In this document: in pieces, positions 48,501-60,500 of the stretch | Position numbering within the stretch: position 1 is the first letter of the stretch | How the letters are laid out: each line of letters begins with the position of its first letter | DNA from: Hemibagrus wyckioides | Taxonomy: Eukaryota > Chordata > Actinopteri > Siluriformes > Bagridae | DNA length: 64,000 nucleotides | Reading direction: 5' to 3' | NCBI RefSeq assembly: GCF_019097595.1 | Contig: NC_080718.1 | Coordinates: 17,684,657 to 17,748,656, forward strand | Position numbers and translations under genes: made by a program | The notes under the pieces: generated by a model | The model's input: only the letters and a program-made list of their open reading frames with translations | Told to the model about the DNA's origin: nothing | Databases searched by the model: none

Positions 48501-51500
48501 CACTGGTAAGGTGGGGGCCGCTTCACTGTTAAACCAACCTCTCCGAGAGTTAAATGGCGCATTGACTTTTCCAAGTGGCACTGCTGGTTTAGAGTCTCAT
48601 CTTCAGTAAAGGCAGAGTTGATGTACACAGTCCTGTCTCTACTGTTGTCAACAGGGCTCAGTAGGTTGTAAGAAGACTGTGAAGCCAGAGTCGAAGCACT
48701 TTTAGAGTGCACAATTATGGTACTGTGTTGTGCCCCTTTGCCAGGGGGAAAATCCTGCCGCACTACGGTCCCCCCTGCAATGCCACTGCTGTTGCTTCCA
48801 CCACCACTAACACTTACACTTGTGCTGCTGCTGTTACTGCTGCACTGAGTGCAAGTGTACAAAGCTGTGGGGATCCTGGGCTGGTAAGAAAGTGCAATGG
48901 CACTATTAACTTTAGATTTGGTTGGCAGAGTCCTCGATGTATCCACCATCTGAGGAACCTTCAGCGCATTTTCTCTGCGATCCCGTCGCAGAGTAGCATG
49001 GATCAGACTGCTGTCAATCCTTTGTGTAGGACTCCTATTGACATTAATCTGATTAGCAGGGTCTGGGTATGGTGGCGGATCTCCACTTGGTATAGAATAT
49101 CGAGGCACTGAAAGGCGACTGAGAGTTGCTGAGCTATAAGGAAGCTGGACCTTCTTACTGTCAGAGGAGGTAACTTTCAATGTAGCCGAACTGCCCATTC
49201 CTTGCAAGCCATAGGCATTTTGGTTTCGTATAAGACGTCTCCGAGGGCGACACACTTCCTCCACATTTCCACTGCTGTCAAAAGTTGTTATCCTTTCATA
49301 TCCAAGGGGTGTCGGGTACTGGATGCTCACTGGGTGAAGAGAGAACTCATCCTTAGATAAGCATGGGTCTGCTGACAGTGTGTTATTGTTCTCACTGTTA
49401 CCAATTAGACCTTGCTGCACAGGTGGACCGGCTGCTGCTGCTGCAGATACCACTGTGCCAGGGTATGGCGGTGGAGGATTCATTTTACGCATTTGAATTT
49501 CAAGAGAGTTGTCATTTTCAATAAACGATTGTGGTCTAGAAGGGACCTTCAGAGTGTGTGTTTGCTCTGCTCTTTCTGGTGGTTGGTCTGGATGAGGAAT
49601 TGTAGGCATCATCTGGAGCTGATGCATGGAAATAGGAGCATACCCTGAAGGAGGAGGTGGTAAAGTTATTTGCATCTTGAGCTGTTGCTGCATTTGTTGA
49701 TGCTGTCTTTGCATCTGTTGATGTTGCTGCTGCATTTGTTGATGCTGTTGCTGAAGCTGTTGTTGCTGCTGTCTCATTTCTTGAATCTGTTGGCGAATTT
49801 GTTGTTGCTGCTGCTGCATTTGCTCGTGCTGTAGGTGCATCTGATGCTGCTGCTGTTGCATTTGCTGATGGTGGTGTTGGACTTGCTGCTGATGTATTTG
49901 CTGTTGTAATTGTTGCTGTTGCAGTTGCTGCTGTTGCATTTGCTGATGATGTTGCTGTAGTTGTTGCTGCTGCATTTGATGATGATGCTGTTGCAGTTGC
50001 TGTTGGTGCTGCTGTTGTATGTGCTGTTGAATTTGCTGATGATGCTGGGCTTGCATTTGCTGTTGGTGCTGCAGATGCTGTTGATGATGTTGCAATGGTT
50101 GTTGGTGCTGTTGCTGTGCTTGCTGGTGTTGTAATTTCAGATGCTGCTGTTGTGTTTGTGACTGCTGCTGATGTTTTGATGCTTGATGATGATCTTCTTG
50201 CTGCTGTTGCTGCTGCTGACGTTGTTGCTGATGAGGCTGCGGTGGCAAATGATGTGGTGGTGGTGGGAGTGTTCCATTCAAACCCAGGTTACCCATTTCA
50301 AGGCCACTAAAGATAACCTGTCCAGGACTAGAGTATCTTGCTGGCACAGTGTACTGTGCTGTCACATTGTCTGTACTATGATCAGGAACTGCTGCCTTTG
50401 CTGCTGCAGCAGCGGCAGCAGCAGCAGCTGCTGTGGCCGTGGGATTAGTCAGGACATCAAGCTGAATATTCTGATTTGCTAAGAGAGACTGTACAAGTCC
50501 AATGCTCTGTGTGGGCGACATGGCTTGAGCAGGACTATGTATTGGAGCAATGGGAATATTAACTGTGCAGGGAGGATTATCACCCGACACCCCTGAAGGG
50601 CCCATGACTAAAAAAAGAAAAAATGGTAACACTGGATTAATACTTCATACTCACAGACATTTAATTATTCATATGTTGGACTTATTCTTTTACTATTTAC
50701 CTGGTAAATCATCTTCATCTTCGCTAAACACATTGGGATTGAAAACCGGTAGACTCATGAAGTCAAGGGAAATTTTACGGACCTCTGGTAGATAGATTGT
50801 CATCTGACGTGGTTGCAAGTGCAACAAACTGGTTTTGTAGATAACTGTAACAGAACAAATATAACATAGATGATAAACTATCACTGATACCCTATACTAT
50901 ATGCAAAGCAATTCAGAAAAAAAAATTTTTTGGAGAGAAATTTCATACCTGCGCCCAAATTTGCTGGCAAAAAAGAAGCAAGTCCCACAATCTTAAACTT
51001 TGTACCCCAAATGTTAGAGGTGACTTGAGCCAGATAATTATGCTGAAAGGCAAACATAATCATGGGAAGTTATGACCAGACACAATGAAAAAAAACTATA
51101 TACACTATATATTTTTAAAAATTTTATTTTTAAAATGAAAATTTTAATACCTCACTTATTCCATCTACTGGAAACTCCCTGCGAGTGAGACTTGGAGATC
51201 GTATAGTAGCTTTCTTTGGTAATCTTGGAGACCTGGACAATTCTTGGGATGTTTGGGCAAGTTTGGGAGACTTTCTTGATTCCATATTGATTCTAGTTAG
51301 TAAAAAAAAAACAGAATAATGTCACTAATGGTGTCTGTGTGGTACTAGGGGTTTAGAATATAGACTTTTGAAAATGAAATAAGAAGAAGAAGAAAACATT
51401 AAACAATACCATTTCTATTGTATTCTCTTAGAATTCTACAATTTGATTACTACTTGACTATTTAGTAGCTGTAATCACAGCCCTTTACCTTGGAAGTTTG

Positions 51501-54500
51501 GGAGACCTGTTTCCTCTAGAAAGTTTAGGTGACTTCCTTTCGACCCATTCGTCACTCAGTTCAATGTCACTAGAGTCAGAGCAGTTGCAGCTGTCAGTCA
51601 TGTAGGATAACATACCATTTACGCAGACCTCATCTGAAATTCAATCACAAAATTATATGTTAGCTTTGAAAAAGCCACCTTTCTGCATCAGGAATGATTA
51701 CAGAGCATCCATCACACACTAAAATATGGCGATTACATATTTAAACTCTACCTGTCTTACTGTCCATTTTGGGGTCCATTATAACAAACTCTGGACGCAG
51801 TTTGCTGATACGACGGCCTTTAAGGATAGGCACAAGACCTCCCAAATGCTCTAAATAGAGGGTATAGCATGGCCCTCCAGCCTCTGGATTCTCTTCAGCA
51901 CGCTTCATTGTACAATGCAATCTCTCATTTCCTGCTGTGGGGTAGCTAACAAAGTCACGAATGTTGTTTGGATCAGGAATAGGAGGCTGTTGATGGAAGA
52001 TGCAGATCAGTGTTGAATTATTCTTACTTGATGTCACTTTCGATCATTCTTTTTTGGTGGGATATGTTATACTTTTACCTTGATGGTTGGGATGAATGCA
52101 CTGGTAACGTAGGAACAGAGAAGAGATGGCATGTTCAGTTTGCTCACATCTCTCTCCTCTCTTAGGGCACTGGCTATGCCCTGCTGGCACAGCAACTGGA
52201 GGCTGGCCACCCTGTGCTCTACCCGTACAACATACAACGCTGGCCCACAAGCCAGAAACAACCGTGAGTCCCTGTGGCCCCAGCATATAGTTGTAATGGG
52301 CCTCTGAAATTAGGACACCCCGACAGCATTTGTATAATTGACACAGTAAATATTATTTATAGGTTTGTATTTTGTGTCTATATGTTAGATTTATATATAT
52401 TTGTATGAGTTTAAGAGACATATTCAATGATATAAGAGATCACCTGCGCAGGTGTTTCCAAAGTATATATATGTTCTCCTTGGACATTGTAGAACTTGAC
52501 TAGGGCATTTCTCATCATGGAGGAACAGGCTGAGTCAGACGGCAGCCCATGTCTCTCCATTCCAGCTACAGCTAACAAGTCTCCCTGAGAACACCACTGC
52601 ACCTCCACATCTGTATAACAGAAACAAGCAGATTTTAGCAAGTGGGACCCATTGTTCATTTTAAAAAAATAAATAATTAAGAAATGTATCCTGGCATGGT
52701 CTTTTACCTTTTAGTCCTGAGTGGATAATATTAGGAGAAAGGTCATCATAGTTGTTCATTAGACTTATGTCTCCAGATATGAAGCTTACTGTGAGAAGGG
52801 GCTTCACATTACGTGCTTCAAAGAAAAGACGGATTTAGAGTGATTAGTGATAGAAACAATCCACCAGGTAAATCAGTTATGAATATCAACAAAACTATTG
52901 ATGGAATGCATTATATTTATAACCACTGTAACATGGAAGACTGTTACCTTGACTTGGGGCATTCTCATCAGAGTCTGTATCACTCTCACTACTATCTTCC
53001 ACCAAGAAGTCAGGGCAGTTCCAGGACATGCCCACAATACCATCTGACTCGTGTAATAGAACATGAGCAAGCATCCGACCATGACAGTCCATTACAATTA
53101 CTTGCCCATCTGCTGTGCCAAACAACACCTGTGTACATAGAGTGATGTATCCTCATCATTTGTATACACCAAACAGGTGACAAATTGATTCATACATGTC
53201 GTATATTCTCTGTAATGAATTACCTGTTGGTCATCAGGGGTCCATATTCCACAGGTGATTTGGCTCTCAAGATTGATCTCAGATGACCAGTGCCTCTGTC
53301 CACTAACTGAGCCCACCAAGACAAAGCCATCTCTGTAGGCAATCAGGGCCTGAGTTCCATCATGGGACCAGGTAAAGTCACTTACCTATCAGACACACCA
53401 CAAAGCATTAATACATATGAATGCCCAAAATGACAAAACATAAAATAATTAATTTCCCCCATTTAGTGGCATTTTATAGCATATACACAATTGTCATTGT
53501 CGTGTAATCATGGTGTTTAAACTGAGAAAGAGCAGGATGGTGATATGATGGAGTACCTGAGCTCCCCGATCATTAACCAGCTCCACAGACCATCGCCCCT
53601 CATACTGTATCCACACAAATATCCCCCCTTCCATGTCACATGTCGCAAGCTTTTGAAACGGCTCATTCCAGCGGACAAGGACAACCTACACAGATACAGT
53701 TAACTCTCACATCATTGTTTTAATGAGATTCCTGATTACATATAATGGATATAGAATGTCTACATACTTCTTTGTGATGTAAAAAGTAAAACCAAGATAA
53801 AATTCAGCCCACTTAAAATCATTCTACAGTTTTTTAATCAGGATATATCTAGGCTCTGATTCGGCCATTCTAAAACGTTGATCATCATCTTCTGAAGCCA
53901 ATACTTATATTCATGCTTTTGGTCATTAACACTGGAAGGTAAATTAGTCTTCATCTTCATGTGTCTAACAAAGGCATGCAGGTTTTGTGCCCAAATGCAC
54001 CAGAATATGGAACTATCCATGATTCCTTCTATCTTGATTAAAACCCCAGATGAAGACAAGCAGCCTTATAGCACGATTCTGCCACTCCCATGCTTTACAG
54101 CAGGTATGGTGCTCTTTGGGCAATAAGCTGCCTGGTTATTGTGCCAAACGCATCTTTTAGAATTATATCCAAAAAATGGTAACATATTTTGTCACATGGC
54201 TTTGGCCGCTTTGGTCTAGCCACCCTGCCCCATAGCCAAGACATATGAAGACTATGAGAGATTGTTGGCACATGCAGGGAGCGACCAGTAATCACAGATA
54301 TTCCTGCAGCTCATTTAATGTTGCCATAGGTTTTTGGGCTGCCTCCGTATGATGTTTTCCTTTTGTCCTTTTGGCAATGTCACTGTGTTGCCCCATTTTC
54401 TTCACTTGCTGAAATAGTTGATTTTGTTGAAGGAATTCCCATTGTTCCATAGAACAGCTAATGTGTTGGGTTTTTTTGTATTCTTCTCCTAATCTAAGCC

Positions 54501-56304
54501 TTTCAAACAATGAGATCCTGTACATACCCTTTGTAAGCTCTTTTTGGGACCATGATCAAGATAACACCAATAAGATAATCCTACATAAACTGTGGTTATG
54601 CACATCTGGGCACCTAGATTATTGTTTTTTTTTGCCCTAAAACATTTTACATCATTAAGATCTGCAATTTTAACAGGGGTATGTAGACATTTTATATCCA
54701 CTGTATAGAAATACTGTGGCCCTTATACATTTGCTGGGCTGAAATATAGCACTGTTAAATTGATAATACATTACCTTACTAAATATAATGAAGCAGATTT
54801 GTCAAAGGCAAATATGAAATGCAAACCTCACTGTTGTGGCCTCTTAAATTGAAATTAATTCTCTGCGGAGTACTCCTGTCCCTCCTGCAGTGACTGGAAG
54901 TGAAAGTCACTCCAACAACACCCCTCGCATTTCCGGTGGCCAGCCAGCCTTCCTCATAGTAGCGTCTCCTGCACACCGGCTTTTCCTTCTCACTTTTGGG
55001 AACCCTTCCTTTCCATGAGAGGCAGAGGATGTTGGAGTCACTGCAGAGGACAGGACCATGTTCCACTGCTGCCAACATCCCTACTGAATTGCCAGGCTAT
55101 ATAGGAAAGAAGAACGTTATGTTGCCTATTGTTCAACATTCAATATCAATTGTGCTGCAACAACGCACATTAAATGAATGTTGTTATTTATCCAGATTTA
55201 TTTTGATGCATTTTTTAACTTTAAACATAAGATTCATTTTATATTTTATTTTACTTGCATGAGATACATTTCTATATATCTCAGTGGGAGAATTTATGCT
55301 AGTTTTAAATTAAAGGAGAAGAGTATCGGTCTCACGAATGTTAAACACAATATAAACACATTATTTTGTACTCTCTAGAACAAAGGATCCCAATCCTGGT
55401 TCTAGAGTACCCACTATCCTGAACATTTTAATGCTTTCCCAGCTCTAACACACCTGATTAATCTAATGAGCTGATTAAAATACCTTCCTGAGATGAGAAT
55501 GTGGATGTGTTAAAATGGGGAAGACACTAAAATTTGCAGGACAGGAGGTACTCCAAGTGTAGGCTCTGGGTCGCTGACCGGAAAATTGGGGGTACAAGCC
55601 CCGCCAAGCTGCCACCGTTGCCCCCAGCCCTCCCTGCTCCAGGGGTGCTGCATCATGGCTGACCCTGCGCTCTGACCCCAACCCCCGAGGATGGGATATG
55701 TGAAGAAAGAATTTCACTGTGCAGTAATGTATATGTGACATAAAGACAACTTACAGGGTTAGGAACCTGTGCTCTAAGGCATTGGTTCTCAAAGTGGGGG
55801 TCTGGGGGGAAGCTTAGACAAGGGGCCTGAGATTATAATCAGTTTTAATATTTTCTTTCCATTTCTATAGTTAATAGCTTATTTGTCAAGTCCCTTGTTT
55901 TGAATAGATTTAATATCAAACCGCAATATCTCAAATACAAATATGCCTATAAATTATACATACACATGAATAAAATGTTTTTTGTTTGTCTCCAAACAAC
56001 AGCACATAAATTACCGTACATATCTGAATAGTGAATTAAAATTGTACTAAGGTGGCCTGGATTAATTTTTTACCGTTCCCCGACAACAAATGCTCTATGG
56101 TACACCTAAATATCTGCTTAGCTCTAAACTCTGTTTAATCTAATCCTTGTTCATGCAATCCACCGATACTGACTGATATGTTTGTGTACACTAGACCGTA
56201 ACCTAACGATAAACTGATAAGAAAGCAACAGTGTTAAGAAACCATTTGTAGGCAAATGAAAGCAGCAAGCAGAAGACACTCACCTCTTCATAGTCCCTGG
56301 ACAT
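45560..56304 (-). CDS. tulp4: tulp4, tubby-like protein 4 (WD40, SOCS box and split tubby domain)
   Basis: Fourteen coding exons join in phase into 1832 codons; human TULP4 has about 1540. The start MSRDYEEPGNSVG leads into AAVEHGPVLCSDSNILCLSW. WD40-like repeats fill about residues 1-430. A SOCS-box-like segment follows (SLQLLCQQGIASALREERDV), then the first part of a tubby domain (PPIPDPNNIRDFVSYPTAGN), interrupted by low-complexity sequence and completed by HNYLAQVTSNIWGTKFKIVG, IYKTSLLHLQPRQM and the C-terminal FGRIDGNAYILDFQYPF to NVTQRLK. TULP4 is thought to act as a substrate adaptor of a cullin-RING ubiquitin ligase; its role is little known. Length beyond human comes mainly from a Q/H-rich block and enlarged alanine and proline runs in the 3359-bp exon 47249-50607. 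Confidence 0.97.
47885..47964 (-). repeat. tulp4: polyproline-encoding GGN repeat in tulp4
   Basis: The minus strand encodes about 18 consecutive prolines, one leucine and six more prolines, between KPILS and AELMAHQ. The human protein has only a short PPP stretch here. Mixed CCN codons argue for selection or age rather than a fresh microsatellite expansion. Confidence 0.9.
49670..50242 (-). repeat. tulp4: glutamine/histidine-rich repeat domain in tulp4
   Basis: About 191 codons, residues near 797-987, are mostly glutamine and histidine, with methionine, leucine or isoleucine at regular intervals. The 3' part contains seven-codon units of the form HQQMQQQ in tandem, i.e. a 21-bp coding minisatellite. 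CAA and CAG codons are mixed. The block sits between the LPPPPHHLPP and LPPPPSGYAP segments. As recalled, human TULP4 has only a short unrelated stretch here. Confidence 0.9.
50392..50440 (-). repeat. tulp4: polyalanine run in tulp4
   Basis: About 12 consecutive alanines encoded by GCN codons, followed by KAAVPDHS, shortly before the Q/H-rich block. Confidence 0.85.
53838..54705 (-). mobile_element. degraded DNA-transposon remnant in a tulp4 intron
   Basis: The stretch contains motifs common in dispersed fish DNA transposons, such as GATTCTGCCACTCCCATGCT (54074-54093) and a nearby segment containing CAGGTATGGTGCTCTTTGGG (54101-54120). It ends near GGGTATGTAGACATTTTATA. No intact frame remains, and family and exact ends are uncertain. 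Confidence 0.5.
55528..55755 (+). mobile_element. tRNA-derived SINE, family 2, second copy (tulp4 intron)
   Basis: It contains GGCTCTGGGTCGCTGACCGG, a B-box-like GGGGGTACAAGCCCC, a CTCCAGGGGTGCTGCATCAT body and a TATGTGACATAAAGACAACT tail. It corresponds to the minus-strand copy at 33813-34019. Confidence 0.7.
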
Positions 56305-57421
56305 TATTAGTCCGAATCTCGGATCTGAAAGATTCTTCCATTTTGTTGGTGATTAAGAAATGTGATGCAGCACCTGATGAGTCTATACTTATTCTACTCG
56401 TAGAGACGAATTAGTGTTATGAATTATGAAATATCAGGCCATCATAGTCGATGTCATCAGCTGGTCGGGTGATTTTATTTCTGTAAAAATGTAACGGAGC
56501 ATCCCTTTAAACATGGGAAGAAATCCTTTGATGTCTCTTCGACAGTCCGGTGTTTTCTGTGTGGGGGGGAAAAATGATTGAACGAGGAGAGGACGTTAGA
56601 ACAAAGGCTTATGGCACCTGTGGTGTAGTGTATCTGTTATAAAGCATCACATTTTTCTTTCTCTCGGAAAAAAAAAAGGCTTAAGTTCGCTCCATGAAAC
56701 TGAGCTCTTATTTGGGGGAAGGTTCGCTGGCTTTGGCGTCACACATTAACGACTGTGAAAAAATAAATAAATAAAAAAATCCCCGCTGTTTTATACGGGC
56801 ATTACTCTCGACTTGAGGTATTTTATCGCTGATTTAATAGAAGGCCACAAATGTCGACGGCACAAAACGGGCTGTGTGAACGTGGAGGAGCGGAGCAGAT
56901 GAAGGATGAGGGCAGTCTACTTCACAGCCGTCATGGCAACAGGGATGCGATGATCACTGAATTTTAATGACATCCCATCGTGCCCTTTCGTTTTGAGGAT
57001 TTCTTATGCCAGGAAAAAACATTCCCATTCTCACACACAGTACCCTACATCAAATGCTATTCTGTGGGGTATCTACTGTATTTATAACAACACACGACTA
57101 TATAAGGCCTACAATTCAGTATTTGTGGAGTGCATTATGTTTTCACCGACTCACGAATTACAGCCGTTCTGCTGGATGGCTGTGGGAGATAATAACGCTT
57201 AATAAGCGGCTGTAAACCATTACTTTTTAGTTAAAATTCATCTGCGGCCGACAACTACTATCGTCTGGGGCCGATTTTAATCGAGCACATTTCAAACACT
57301 GGCTATTCACTTCTTCTGCAGATCACTTAGTAAAACAATGCATCTGGAAAAAAATATAAGCGTTTCATGGTGGTATACAGAATATTGTAATAATCCCCGA
57401 TATATTTACAGGCAAACTCAC

Positions 57422-57650
57422 CTTTTCCAAACCGCTTTCAATGCGCCTTAATGGGTTGCCAAGTGCTCACTACATTTACCGAGGATTAAACATGAGGGGA
57501 CGAAAATAGCCGTTAAAGGAAAAAAGGAAACTGGAGCAAAAGCAACACGGGAAATGAGGAGTCTCAGAAGCGGTTAAGGCAACCCGCGCTCTGACGAAAC
57601 GACGTATGAGAGATCACGTGACGGGCAACCCCATCTAGAGGGAACGTCTT
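57422..57650 (-). promoter_or_regulatory. tulp4: first exon and promoter of tulp4
   Basis: A minus-strand segment ends at a strong donor, GAAAAG|GTGAGT (57422/57421), and lies in a locally CpG-rich area (CCCGCGCTCTGACGAAACGACG). It is taken as the noncoding first exon. The E-box TCACGTGA at 57614-57621 lies at its upstream edge. Confidence 0.6.
57614..57621. promoter_or_regulatory. palindromic E-box (USF/TFE-type) at the tulp4 promoter
   Basis: TCACGTGA; on the minus strand the extended site is GTCACGTGAT, one base from the CLEAR consensus. Confidence 0.4.
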
Positions 57651-58204
57651 GGAATTAGCACTGCAATGGACAGGGAGAGTCTAGTGATGGGAAGTGGCTT
57701 TTCACGGTTTTCCTACCTGATCCAGGCTAATGAGATATCCCAGTCGGGGACACGGAAAGATCCGTCAGACATGATGATTGCTCTACATACCGACTTGCAG
57801 CTGAAAAATCTGCAGATATTGTATCTTTAGACATTTATCCTTCACATGCAGGAAATTCTAAGTATATATAAACATGCATAAGTCCCCTTAAATGGCTGTG
57901 GTCATTACAATGGATCTGACATTTTAGGCTCCTTCAAGCATTTTGCACACAGTTATTTGTTGCATGGTTTTTTATTCTTTTATATTTACATGATGTTTAA
58001 ATTGCATATGTATGCCACAGAATATATTACAATCATGAGCAGTCCTGCATAAGTGGCACATCTTTGGTTAAAGATCTACACAGCAAGATTAGGGGGAACC
58101 TTAAGCTTCAGAAATATAAACATTATCCTTCAGAGACACAGAACATAGGCTTAATTACCTGGCGTGATTGCACAAGCAAAAATAACATTAATGCACATAT
58201 GAAA
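57651..58204. other. short gap between myct1 and tulp4
   Basis: Both genes read leftwards. The gap contains the myct1 3' UTR, with a minus-strand AATAAA at 57976-57971, and the upstream flank of tulp4. No further gene is seen. Confidence 0.55.
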
Positions 58205-58921
58205 TCAGGTGTGAGTTTCTTGAAAGATGTGAATAACACTGTCATATGCAGGTGGAGGAGTCTGTGTAGGAAGGAAGCCTCTCAGACTGCCTTTACCTAA
58301 CCAGAATGATTCTGATAGGCCTATATTATATGGATCTGTCACAGAGTCAGTGCCATTGGTGTCGTGAAGCAAAGCTCTTTCGTTCTCGTCTTCTTTTTCA
58401 TCATTACGTTTTTTACGAGGTGGCCGAAAGGTGGATGCTTGAAAGCTGGGGCTGCGTCCCAGGATTTCATTAGGGTCAACAGACGTCTGTCTCTGTAGGT
58501 TTAACACGGCTCTTGTGCTGTCACTGTTTAGATTGAAACCGTTACTCCTGTAGATGCCTAGCTGGCCGTGGGGAATGCGTAATCCATCAGATTCTGACGA
58601 CGGATTAGGACGTGTGCTAATCCTTACTGAAGCTCTGTGTCTGGAGATCCATGTTAGGAGGATAAAAATTAGGATTCCAATCAGCAGACCAATGAGCATT
58701 GATAAGCAGAAAGCCAGGATCAGCTCCTCTGAATAAACAAACATGATTGAGCTTTAAATGAATGTTGCCAAAAACAGAACCTGATCGGAAGATATTGATT
58801 ACGGTGGTGAGACTGAAGATATTACAATTACATTAAAGTTTAACTCAAACATACTCAGAGACTTACCAAAATCGAAGGTTTTTAGTATCTCCAAAATGGT
58901 ATTGCTTTCATTTGCAGCCAT
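58205..58921 (-). CDS. myct1: myct1, MYC target 1 membrane protein
   Basis: Two coding exons, 58867-58921 and 58205-58728, give 192 codons. Exon 1 encodes MAANESNTILEILKTFDF and has donor GTAAGT; exon 2 starts after TTATTCAG. One transmembrane helix (residues about 22-45: ILAFCLSMLIGLLIGILIFI) is followed by a basic ISRHR. The family signatures are LQRQTSVD, FQASTFRPPRKKR and the C-terminal PPPAYDSVI, a potential PPxY ligand for WW domains. MYCT1 is a MYC-responsive, endothelial-enriched small membrane protein of incompletely known function. An in-frame ATG 69 bp upstream (58990) could extend the N-terminus by 23 mostly hydrophobic residues. Confidence 0.9.
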
Positions 58922-59460
58922 ATTGCAAATGAACAGACAGGCAAGTTCACATGTAGTCAAATCCCACAGAAGGATAATACTCAGAAACACTTTTTCTCAG
59001 GGAGGCTGGTTCAGTTTTTGTTTGCAAAGACGGAAACTTTGCCGTCATTCTTCCTGCCTCTCTACTTATAAAATTAGCAAAACCTTGCCTTATCTGTGTG
59101 GGACAGAAGTCCAGAGGAACAGAGCTGCTTCCTTTTGCATCATTTCCTTTGTTTCACTAAATACAATACAATAGCTTTACACCATCTTTTTGGTCTAATG
59201 AAGATTTCAGATTTACTCTAGCTGATCAATTGATTAGACATGAAAAGTTGTAGAGATAAAGAAAAGGAAATAAGATGGTCATGCTACACCAAGAGCCATG
59301 GTCTATCACCAGTGTGTTTATAAAGTTGACAATGTGTACATTACCAAACAGTTGAATTCTTCCTTTGCGATGCTTTTTCTTTCTGTTGTTGTTTGTTTTG
59401 GGGGAAGAGGGTTCTCCCTTCAGTCTCGTCTTCAGGATGTGAAATGTTGCTCAATTGAGG
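58922..59460. other. region 5' of myct1
   Basis: Presumed 5' UTR and promoter of myct1, without TATA box or CpG island. No other gene is recognised before the transposon remnant at about 59460. Confidence 0.5.
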
Positions 59461-60238
59461 GTTAAAGTCTGGTGACCGACTTGGCTAGTCTAAAACCTTT
59501 CAATTCTTCCAAGACCTTTGTTGTGTTGGTAGTGTGTTTTGGTTCCTCCCAGTTAGACTGGATGAATTTCTCCAAATGACAGAATGCTTCAGCATACCGA
59601 GACATTTTGGACAATTTCATGATCCAAACTTTCCAACTTGACCGCACACCAGTGCACAAAGCAAGGTCCATAAAGACATGAATGAGTGAGTTTGGTGTAG
59701 AGGAACTTGACCGGCCTGCACAGAGTCCTGACCTCAACCTGATAGAACACCTTTTGGATGAGTTAGAGCAGAGACTGCAAGTCAGGTCAAAACTGGGACG
59801 TCTGCCTTTACATGCATGTAAATTCAATATGAAGTTGGCCCGCCCTTTGCAGCTATAACAGTTTCAACTCTTCTGAGAAGGCTTTCCACAAGGTTTAGGA
59901 GTGTGATTTTGGGAATGTTTGACCTTTCCTCTAGAAGCGCATTTGTGAGGTCAGACGAGAAGGTCTGGCTCGCAGTCTCCGCTCTCCACACCAAACTAAT
60001 TCATCCATGTCTTTATGGACCTTGCTTTGTGCACTGGTGTGCAGTCATGCTGGAACAGAAAGGGGTCATCCCCAAACTGTTCCCACAAAGAGCATGAAAT
60101 TGTCCAAAATGTCTTGGTATGCTGAAGCATTAAGAGTTCCTTTCACTAGAACTAAGAGGCCCAAGCCCAACCACTGAAAACAACACCGGAATTCAATGAT
60201 ATGGAGGGGTGTCCCAAAACTTTTGGCAATATAGTGTA
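59460..60238. mobile_element. palindromic Tc1-type element, family A copy 4
   Basis: The right end is intact (complement of CACTATATTGCCAAAAGTTT, flanked by TA), while the left end is degraded. The left half has the transposase C-terminal trace in plus orientation (ESPDLNLIEHLLDELEQ-like, about 59720-59775). The right half repeats the transposase region inverted (59940-60120). Same fold-back plan as the copy at 19415. Confidence 0.82.
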
Positions 60239-60500
60239 AGTATCAGGAAATTAAAACTGAAATCTGATTTCAATCTTATTCATCTCCAGTGTTTTGTAGC
60301 AAGAATTTGGCTTTGCAACAAAATCCTCTCTCTTTCTTTTATTTCCACACACTTTAGTGAACAATAATTGGTCTGAAAGTTCATCACATGTCCAGAAAGA
60401 GAATGGAGTCATCTTGTAAGACCTCTTGCGACACAGGGGGTGGGAGAATGGGGTCAATTGCGTATTTACGTAATGGTTTCAGGCGTAGTGCTGGATTGTA

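Larger units (their letters stand above)
45560..57600 (-). other. tulp4: exon map of tulp4
   Basis: In transcript order: noncoding first exon ending at 57422; 56284-56324 (coding from 56304); 54827-55096; 53557-53685; 53224-53385; 52948-53128; 52708-52815; 52444-52610; 52079-52303; 51752-51986; 51489-51633; 51151-51292; 50949-51042; 50701-50844; 47249-50607; 45560-45676 (stop TAA). Coding lengths sum to 5499 bases, and every junction is GT-AG with matching phase. Introns over 300 bp: 45677-47248 (nothing recognised), 53686-54826 (transposon remnant), 55097-56283 (SINE) and 56325-57421 (nothing recognised). Confidence 0.92.

Noticed and set aside
47523..50482. Plus-strand ORFs of up to 134 codons opposite the large tulp4 exon
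   Set aside because: Antisense shadows of a well-supported coding exon with biased composition.
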